64,000 nt of DNA from Lewinellaceae bacterium (GTDB taxonomy: Bacteria > Bacteroidota > Bacteroidia > Chitinophagales > Saprospiraceae): the NCBI GenBank assembly GCA_016719605.1, contig JADJYW010000003.1, forward strand, positions 372,001 through 436,000, in the 5' to 3' direction. Shown piece by piece: positions 54,302-61,673 of this stretch; position 1 is the first letter of the stretch; the number at the start of each line of letters is the position of its first letter. The notes beneath the pieces are model-generated. The model worked only from the letters and a program-made list of their open reading frames with translations. It was not told the origin of the DNA and did not search any database. A program made the position numbers and the translations under genes.

Positions 54302-54354
54302 CCAATCAACCAATCACCAATCAACCAATCACCTGTCAACCACCCAACCACTCC
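54302..54354 (+). repeat. Tandem repeat (CCAATCA units, 15-bp period) forming the lysC leader
   Basis: CCAATCAACCAATCA is repeated exactly at 54302-54316 and 54317-54331, then decays into CCTGTCAACCACCCAACCACTCC directly up to the ATG. G-poor, like the other leader repeats in this window. Confidence 0.75.
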
Positions 54355-55662
54355 ATGCAAGTATTCAAATTCGGCGGCGCCAGCATCAAGGACGCTGCGG
54401 CTATAAAAAACGTCGCATCTATTTTGGAGCGCTACCGGGATCAGTCGCTCGTCATCGTCGTGTCGGCGATGGGCAAAACCACCAATGCCCTGGAGGCCGT
54501 CGTGGCTGCACATGCCAAACAGACCGGAGAGGCACAGAAACTGTTCGAGGCGCTCCAAGAACAGCACTATGCCCTGATGCGGGAATTGTTTGAACCGAAC
54601 GATGAGGCGTTCAGTGTCGTGAACGACACGTTTGTGGAGGCCGACTGGATGCTGGAGGAAAAACCCGACGACAACTACGACTATGTGTACGATCAGATCG
54701 TGTGCGTGGGCGAGTTGGTGTCGTCCAAAATCGTGGCAGCCTACCTGAACAAAATCGGGCTGCGCACCCACTGGCTGGATGCCCGCGATGTAGTGGCTAC
54801 CGACAATACTTACCGCGAGGGGTGGGTGAATTGGGACAACACCAGGCCCAATGCTCAAAAAGTGGTGCAGCCACTCCTGAACCAGGGCGGTTTCGTGCTC
54901 ACACAGGGCTTCATCGGCTCTACCTCCGAAAATTTCACCACCACACTTGGCCGCGAAGGATCGGACTACTCCGTCGCCATTTTTTCCTTTTGTCTCGATG
55001 CCGAAAGCATGACCATCTGGAAAGACGTGCCCGGTGTGCTCAACGCCGACCCGCGCCTGTTCGAGAACACCGTAAAACTCGACCGGCTGTCGTACCGCGA
55101 AGCCATCGAAATGACCTACTACGGCGCTCAGGTTATTCACCCCAAAACCATCAAACCACTGCAAAACAAGAGCATACCGCTGTATGTCAAATCCTTTCTG
55201 GACCCCGGGGCGCCGGGCACTGAGATCAGCAGCGACACCGAGGACACCTACCCGCCCATCATCGTGGTGGAAAAAAACCAGGCGCTGCTGCACATCATTA
55301 CCACCGACTATTCCTTTGTGGCCGAGCAACATATCGCCCGCCTGTTCGCCGATCTGGCCGAGTTGCGCATTTTCGTCAACATGATGCAAAACACCGCGAT
55401 CAGTTTCACCATCTGCGTGCCCAACGTACCCGACCGGCTGGAAAAATTTGTCAAGGGTATCTCCGACGAATTTCGGGTGAAGCGCGAGGACGGGCTGGAA
55501 CTCATCACCGTGCGGCATTACAACGAGGAAACCGTTGCCAACCTGAAAAAAGGTATGATCGTGCTTTTTGAGGAGCGCATCCGAAACACCCTGCAAATGG
55601 TGGTGCGCAACGTGCCTGCCGTGGAGCGCCGGGCCGTGGAACTGGAACGCGCAAAGGGTTGA
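54355..55662 (+). CDS. lysC: Aspartate kinase
   Basis: 435 residues. The kinase domain opens with VFKFGGASIKDAAAIKNVA and contains the usual TLGREGSDYSVAIF and the aspartate-binding VPGVLNADPRLF. Two ACT-like regulatory domains follow (residues 300-430), so feedback control by lysine or threonine is expected. It makes aspartyl-phosphate for lysine, threonine and methionine. Single gene with its own -7 box. Confidence 0.93.
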   Translation: MQVFKFGGASIKDAAAIKNVASILERYRDQSLVIVVSAMGKTTNALEAVVAAHAKQTGEAQKLFEALQEQHYALMRELFEPNDEAFSVVNDTFVEADWMLEEKPDDNYDYVYDQIVCVGELVSSKIVAAYLNKIGLRTHWLDARDVVATDNTYREGWVNWDNTRPNAQKVVQPLLNQGGFVLTQGFIGSTSENFTTTLGREGSDYSVAIFSFCLDAESMTIWKDVPGVLNADPRLFENTVKLDRLSYREAIEMTYYGAQVIHPKTIKPLQNKSIPLYVKSFLDPGAPGTEISSDTEDTYPPIIVVEKNQALLHIITTDYSFVAEQHIARLFADLAELRIFVNMMQNTAISFTICVPNVPDRLEKFVKGISDEFRVKREDGLELITVRHYNEETVANLKKGMIVLFEERIRNTLQMVVRNVPAVERRAVELERAKG

Positions 55663-55800
55663 GGCGTTGAGATTTTTTGGCCGAACCGGGTTTGTCCGCC
55701 GTGCTTGGTCGAATTTCGACAACCTAACGTGCGTGCCACTTGTTCTTCGCACACCTTTCCCAAGAGGCATAACCAACACGCACACAATTAATTCGAACGA

Positions 55801-58416
55801 ATGTTGTCATCTTCTATCCGCCGCAGCTTCCTGTTTGCTGCCATCTCGCTGTTTTTATTTTCCAACCGCGCACTTGCTCAAGTCCCGCCCATGGCACACG
55901 GCAACATGCCACAAAACGCCGCCCAGATGAATGTCGGGCGTTTCTATGGCAAAGTGGTGGACCAGTCCACCGGCAAAGGTATCGGCTATGCCTCCGTCCA
56001 GCTGACCGGTATGCGCTTCGACAGCGTCAGCAAATCCATGCAGGAACGGGCGTTGGCCGGACAACTGACCGAAGCCAACGGCGATTTTAGCCTCGCCAAC
56101 CTGCCCGTCATGGGGCAGTTTACCCTGAAAATCAGTTATCTCGGTTATGCCACCATCGAACAAAAAGTCTCTTTTGGCCCACCCCCCGGCGGCGCCAACG
56201 GCGGTTTCAATCTGAATGCCGTTGACAAAGACCTCGGCAATATCGTGCTGGCCGCCTCGTCTCAAATGCTCAAGGAAGTGACCATCAGCGGAGAGGCCTC
56301 TACGGTCAGTTTGTCTATGGACAAAAAAGTGTACAAAGTGGACAAGGACGGCGTAGCCGCCGGCGGTTCTGCCGAAGATGCCCTGAAAAACGTGCCTTCG
56401 GTGAATGTGGACATTGACGGCAATGTGACCATGCGCAACGCTGCTCCGCAAATTTTTGTAGACGGGCGCCCCACAACCCTCACCATGGATCAGATTCCAG
56501 CCGAAGCCATTGACAACATTGAGGTGATCACCAATCCTTCGGCCAAGTACGATGCCTCCGGCGGCAATGCCGGAATCGTCAATATCGTGCTCAAAAAAGA
56601 GCGCCGGGTGGGCTACAACGGCAACCTCCGCGCCGGCATAGATACCCGCGGAAAAACCAATTTCGGTGGGGATATCAATGCCCGCGAAGGCAAATTCAAT
56701 GCTTTCATCGGCGCCGGAATTTTTAACCGCAAAACTCTCGGCGACGGCCAGACCGACCGCTACAACCTGTTCGGAAACCCGCTAACCAATGTTTTTCAAA
56801 CCTCCGAAACCACCAACACACGCAGTTTCAAATCCCTGCGCGGCGGCCTCGACTGGTTCATCAACAACCGCAACACACTCACGTTTTCCGGCAATTTCCA
56901 CGGCGGCGGCTTTGATGCTCTGGACGAACTTGATATCCGCACCGATACCCTGCTGGGCGGCGCCGTTACGGCCGGCAGCCTTGCCTTGCGGAATTCCAAC
57001 AGCGCACGCAACTGGAAAAACACAGGCACGCAGGTGCTGTACAAACACCTGTTTCCAAAAGCCGGAAAAGAATGGACGGCCGACGTGAACGTCAACCGCA
57101 GCAAATTCGACAACACAGGCACGTTTGTCACCGACTATGTCGGCACACCGTTTTCCACCAAACAACGTCAGGACGGCGAAGGCCGGAACAACCAGTACAC
57201 GTTCCAGACGGACTTTGTAAACCCGATAAACAATACCATGAAAGTGGAGGCTGGCGCCCGGGCGGCTTTGCGCGATTATTCGAGCGACAATGCCAGTTTT
57301 CAGTACGATCCGGCATCGGATAGTTTCATTCGCGCCCCAACGTTTGCAGACAAATACACGTTCACCGATCAAGTGTATGCCGCCTATGGCACGTTCACCA
57401 ATTCCTTCAAAAAATGGGGCTATCAGTTGGGACTGCGTGCCGAAAGTTCATTTTACACCGGCACCCTGGTGGATGTGGACTCGTCCTTTTCCAACGAATT
57501 CCCGCTCAGCCTGTTCCCCAGTGTGTTCCTGACCTACAAACTGAACGAAGAGGATAACCTGCAATTCAACTACAGCCGCCGCGTCAATCGCCCCGGTTTT
57601 TTCCAACTCAATCCATTCCCCGATTTTTCCGACTCGTTGCTGCTCTCCCGCGGCAACCCGAACCTCGTACCGGAGTTCACAAACTCCTTCGAGATGTCGT
57701 ACCAGAATATCTTCAACCGGTCGCACAATGTATTGGCCACGATTTATTACAAGCGGGCCACCAACCTCATCAGCGGCTACCAGTTTGCCGAATTCAATGA
57801 TTTGCTCAACCGCGACGTGATCGTCTCCTCGTTTGCCAACTCCAACTCCAGCACCGCTTACGGTCTGGAAGTGACGTTCAAAAACACCTTCTGGAAGCGG
57901 TTTGAACTCATCAGCAACCTCAATTTTTATAATTCCAAGGTGGACGCCCTCAATGTGGAAGCCGACCTCTCGCGCGAGCAGTTCACCTGGTTTGCCAAAG
58001 AAAACCTGAACATCAAACTACCCGCATCCTTTACTTTTCAGGTTTCGGGTAGCTACCAGAGCCGCACGGCATTTGCGCTCGGCGGCGGTTCCCGCTGGGG
58101 CGGCTGGGGCGGCGGCCCGAGCTCTACGGCACAGGGCTATGCCATTCCGGTGTGGTTTGTGGACTTGTCCCTGCGCAAGGAATTCTGGGATCGCAAGGCT
58201 TCCATCACCCTCAATGTGCAGGATATTTTCCGCAGCCGCAAAACCGGCTCGTACTCGGAATCCGACTTTTTCATCCAGGAGGCCTGGCGCATCCGCGACC
58301 CGCAACTGGCCCGGATCAACTTCTCCTACCGTTTCGGCAAGTTCGACATCTCCCTGTTCAAGCGCAAAAACCTCAAGTTTGGCGATGAAGGCGGTGGTAT
58401 GGAAGGCGGATTTTGA
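55801..58416 (+). CDS. TonB-dependent receptor-like outer-membrane protein
   Basis: 871 residues. Signal peptide (FLFAAISLFLFSNRALAQ), a carboxypeptidase-regulatory-like domain (RFYGKVVDQSTGKGIGYASVQL), a plug (VTISGEASTVSLSMDKKVYKV; DALKNVPSVNVDIDGNVTMR) and a barrel with the RVNRPGFFQLNPFPDFSD motif of the outer-membrane beta-barrel family. Substrate unknown. It is not part of a SusCD pair. A 36-bp inverted repeat just downstream separates it from ruvB. Confidence 0.9.
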   Translation: MLSSSIRRSFLFAAISLFLFSNRALAQVPPMAHGNMPQNAAQMNVGRFYGKVVDQSTGKGIGYASVQLTGMRFDSVSKSMQERALAGQLTEANGDFSLANLPVMGQFTLKISYLGYATIEQKVSFGPPPGGANGGFNLNAVDKDLGNIVLAASSQMLKEVTISGEASTVSLSMDKKVYKVDKDGVAAGGSAEDALKNVPSVNVDIDGNVTMRNAAPQIFVDGRPTTLTMDQIPAEAIDNIEVITNPSAKYDASGGNAGIVNIVLKKERRVGYNGNLRAGIDTRGKTNFGGDINAREGKFNAFIGAGIFNRKTLGDGQTDRYNLFGNPLTNVFQTSETTNTRSFKSLRGGLDWFINNRNTLTFSGNFHGGGFDALDELDIRTDTLLGGAVTAGSLALRNSNSARNWKNTGTQVLYKHLFPKAGKEWTADVNVNRSKFDNTGTFVTDYVGTPFSTKQRQDGEGRNNQYTFQTDFVNPINNTMKVEAGARAALRDYSSDNASFQYDPASDSFIRAPTFADKYTFTDQVYAAYGTFTNSFKKWGYQLGLRAESSFYTGTLVDVDSSFSNEFPLSLFPSVFLTYKLNEEDNLQFNYSRRVNRPGFFQLNPFPDFSDSLLLSRGNPNLVPEFTNSFEMSYQNIFNRSHNVLATIYYKRATNLISGYQFAEFNDLLNRDVIVSSFANSNSSTAYGLEVTFKNTFWKRFELISNLNFYNSKVDALNVEADLSREQFTWFAKENLNIKLPASFTFQVSGSYQSRTAFALGGGSRWGGWGGGPSSTAQGYAIPVWFVDLSLRKEFWDRKASITLNVQDIFRSRKTGSYSESDFFIQEAWRIRDPQLARINFSYRFGKFDISLFKRKNLKFGDEGGGMEGGF

Positions 58417-58487
58417 TCTGCTTTTTCACCGCAGAGGCCCGGAGGTTTAATAGTTGACGTGGCTTGCAAAAGGGTTTCTTGTAAGCA

Positions 58488-58573
58488 TTTTTTCACCGCA
58501 GAGGCGCAGAGACGCGGAGGTTTTGATAATCAAGTTTAAACCTCCGCGTCTCTGCGCCTCTGCGGTGAAAAAA
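58488..58573. repeat. Perfect 36-bp inverted repeat between the receptor and ruvB
   Basis: Arms 58488-58523 and 58538-58573 are exact reverse complements with a 14-bp loop. The arm core is CACCGCAGAGGCGCAGAGAC. Partial copies of the outer arm occur at about 58426-58441 (TTTTTCACCGCAGAGG) and 58611-58623. The stem with flanking A and T runs could end both convergent transcripts. The core resembles a dispersed repeat I have seen in many bacterial genomes. Confidence 0.85.
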
Positions 58574-58626
58574 CACTTAGGAGCCATATTTTGCTATACA
58601 AATCCAAACGCTGCGGTGAAAAACGC

Positions 58627-59645
58627 TCATTCAAACAGCGTTCCTGCCCGGGTCGGCGGCACAGCGCCAACATGGCGGTAGGCTTTTTCGGTAGCCATAC
58701 GCCCGCGGGGTGTGCGTTGCAGATAACCTTCCATGATGAGAAACGGCTCATGGACTTCCTCGATGGTACCCGGCTCCTCCCCCACTGCCGTGGCAATGGT
58801 GGTCAGACCGACGGGACCACCCTTGAACTTATGGATAACCGCCGTCAGAATCCGGTTGTCCATTTCATCCAAGCCGTGCTCGTCCACATCAAGCGCCGCA
58901 AGTCCATAGTGGGCAATCGCCTGATCCACCACGCCGGTTCCCTTGATCTGGGCAAAATCGCGGATTCGACGCAGGAGCGCATTGGCGATACGGGGCGTGC
59001 CCCGGCTGCGGCGAGCGATCTCCAGCGCGCCATCGGCAGTGATCGGGATATGGAGAATGGCCGCCGAGCGGTGTAAAATATGCTCCAGCGTGGGCACGTC
59101 GTAGTAATCCAGCAAGCAGTTGATTCCAAATCGGGCACGCAGCGGAGCGGTGAGCAGGCCCATGCGCGTGGTAGCGCCAACAAGGGTAAACGGGTTGAGC
59201 GTAATCTGAATACTCCGGGCGTTAGGGCCGGAGTCAATCATAATGTCAATCCGGTAGTCCTCCATGGCCGAGTACAGGTATTCCTCCACCACTGTGTTGA
59301 GGCGGTGTATCTCGTCAATAAACAGCACATCGCCGGGATCGAGGTTGGTAAGCAGACCGGCCAGGTCGCCGGGTTTTTCCATCACCGGGCCGGACTCATT
59401 TTCAGGGAAGCGCCCAGTTCGTTGGCGATGATATGGGAAAGGGTGGTTTTGCCAAGCCCCGGCGGCCCGTGCAGCAGAACATGGTCGAGGGCCTCCCCGC
59501 GTTGTTTGGCCGCCTGAATAAAGACCTGCAGGTTCTCGACCAACTTCCGTTGCCCGCTGAACTCGTCCAGCAGCTTGGGCCGAAGCGCTTTCTCAATCAG
59601 TTTATCTTCCCCGGTGGCCGGTTCGTTGGCTAATTCCTTGCTCAT
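58627..59645 (-). CDS. ruvB: Holliday junction helicase RuvB (frameshifted)
   Basis: The corrected product is about 339 residues, the normal length. Walker A HGPPGLGKTT, Walker B VLFIDEIHRL, sensor GATTRMGLL and the arginine-finger RGTPRIANALLRRIRDF are present, and the C-terminal winged helix ends RGRMATEKAYRH. As written, the N-terminal frame ends at KMSPAR. One more base near 59394 turns this into KMSSGPVMEKPGDLAGLL, the family sequence, and joins the two parts. RuvB drives branch migration with RuvA. Confidence 0.92.
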
Positions 59646-59699
59646 TATATTTCTGTTTGTCCTGTCAAAAAAATGCGCTTGCCCGGCAACGCGGCTCCA

Positions 59700-61367
59700 T
59701 CAGATTCCCCACACCAGCCGCCCTACAACCCGTCCGCCTACACGCACCGCGTACACGCCGGCAGCCAATGGCCCCGGAACAACTTCGGTAGCATTCGGGC
59801 CGGTTTCGAGGCGGATCGTTTTTTTCAAAAACAACTTTTCCTCGCATATCTAACAACTGGAGCGGGGTTGGCCCGGAGGCGGCGTTTTCCAAACGAAGCC
59901 AAAAGTACCCGTGTGCAGGATTGGGCGACAACACTGCCGCCGCCGCGAGATTTTCAGGGTCAATGCGCCAGTCCACCGGAAAAACCCCGCCCGCTGCATC
60001 GTACACTTCGGCGCGCAGGGGGGTGTCCTCCAGGTGCCAGAATGCCGAAAACGGGCCGTCCCGCAAGGCCAGAATATCCAGTTCCAGCAAAACCGACTCG
60101 TCGGCCACTTCGACTTGTTCGGGCGAAAACCAACTCAGCGTCAGCCGGCCATCGGCATCGTGCCAGGCATTTTCGTCAAAACCCGACAGCCCCGGGGCAC
60201 GGACGCTATGGATACGCAGAGCGCCGGCGTCGTACCGGAATGCCGCCTGCAAACCCGCGCAATTACCTCGTTTGCCTGTTCGAACGTGTACGGTGTGCAC
60301 CTCGCCGGCGACCAAACCGGAGCCGACAAGCCGGATCGGCCAGGGATCGGCATGGCGGTCGGTGGTAGCAAGAAGCCCTTTGGGGTCGGAAGTACCGTTC
60401 ACGTCGCCTTTTTTTATGGCCATAAAATCGGGGCACTGCAAGGGCCAAAGTGTATCCATCGGCGGCGAAAACACCCACGAGGGCGCCAAGGGCAGGGTAT
60501 CGTAAATGCCGAGGATGAGTTTGCGCAGCTCCAGAATATCGAAGACGGAGAGCGAGCCGGAATTGTTGGCATCGGCGGCCACCAACTGCCAGGCATGTTG
60601 AAACGATTCGATACCGAGGATATGCCGGTTGATTTGTAGCAAATCAAGGGTACTGACCCCGTTGAGCGGGTTGTCGTTTTTTGCCGGTACGGCTTCATAA
60701 AACGGCAAAGCCGGCAGGTCGGAAAAATCATCGAGAAAATACCCGCCGCCGGTCACCTGCCGACTAACGGAGACGCCACCGCCGGGAGTCGCCAGGGTAA
60801 GTTGGTACTGCGCCAGCGTGTCGCCCTGCGGGGTATTGATCCGGCACCTCGGCAGCAGTTCGGCTATTTTTTGGCTGACAAGGTTCATGGTTGCGGCAGC
60901 ATTGTTGCCGCGTACATCGAAGAACACCTGGCCCGTACCAGGGGCGATGACCACGAAGGTGGGCGTACCGAAAAAGGTGCCGAACTGGCCGCTTTTGTAC
61001 GGCTGTACCGCCGTCAGGCTACCCCCGTCGGAGCCGACAACGGGCATAGTGAGCGCTTTGTCTGTGCGGTATTGCGCCACAAAGGGGTTGATGTCGGCGC
61101 CTTTGTCGCTGAGTAAAAAGAACTCCACCCGATCGCCGTAGGTGCTTTTTATTTGTTGGTACAAATTTTGAAAATGGGGTGCGTGCGCGGCGCAGGGCGG
61201 GCAATTGATAAAAAAAATATCGAGCACGACCACCTTGCCCTTGTTCACATAATCGGCATACAGGTGATGGGTTTTGCCGCCGGAATCCGTGATCGTAAAA
61301 TCGGGCGCCTGGGCCGTAGCAAGCCCGCACACGAACAATCCCAAAAAGAAAAATAAAAAGTACGCAT
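59700..61367 (-). CDS. Secreted thioredoxin-like protein with dockerin-like repeats and T9SS domain (two frameshifts)
   Basis: The corrected product is about 555 residues. Residues 20-160 are a thioredoxin fold with a CPPC site (LDIFFINCPPCAAHAPHF). Residues 210-310 carry dockerin-like calcium repeats (NGVSTLDLLQINRHILGI; ADANNSGSLSVFDILELRKL). A cohesin-like domain follows, then LSPNPAHGYFWLRL of a T9SS type A sorting domain. The A-run 61355-61359 hides the real start: with one more base the ATG at 61367 opens MRTFLFFFLGLFVCGLATAQ. An extra base in the 59819-59825 run spoils the end; without it the end is GVYAVRVGGRVVGRLVWGI, stop at 59700. A thiol enzyme outside the cell is likely. Confidence 0.82.
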
Positions 61368-61549
61368 CGGTTGGGTATTACAGGTTTGGAACGACATACT
61401 GGTATGGAGCATGTAATCGGGGGACGAAAGTAGGCCTATTTGCGGACGTACGCCTGCCATTCGCACCCCAAAATGTCAGATGCCAGCATTTCCCCTTCCG
61501 ATTATGTTAATGGGCATTAACCCTGATAAATTTACCGTGGCCCTTATCG

Positions 61550-61557
61550 TACTTTTG
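61550..61557 (+). promoter_or_regulatory. -7 box TACTTTTG before the large secreted gene
   Basis: Exact TAnnTTTG match 117 bp before the ATG at 61674. The region 61368-61673 holds no convincing gene; CGTACTG occurs twice in the leader. Confidence 0.35.
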
Positions 61558-61673
61558 GCACTATCCCTCCGATGTTTGATTTATCTAAAAATCAAACTTT
61601 TAATCCGAACACTCGGCGTACTGCACCGTACTGTCGCCACAATCATTCTCAACCGACTTAAATTTTTAATCGG

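Noticed and set aside
54199..55785. 528-codon open frame antisense to lysC
   Set aside because: lysC is certain from its motifs; the antisense frame has no domain.
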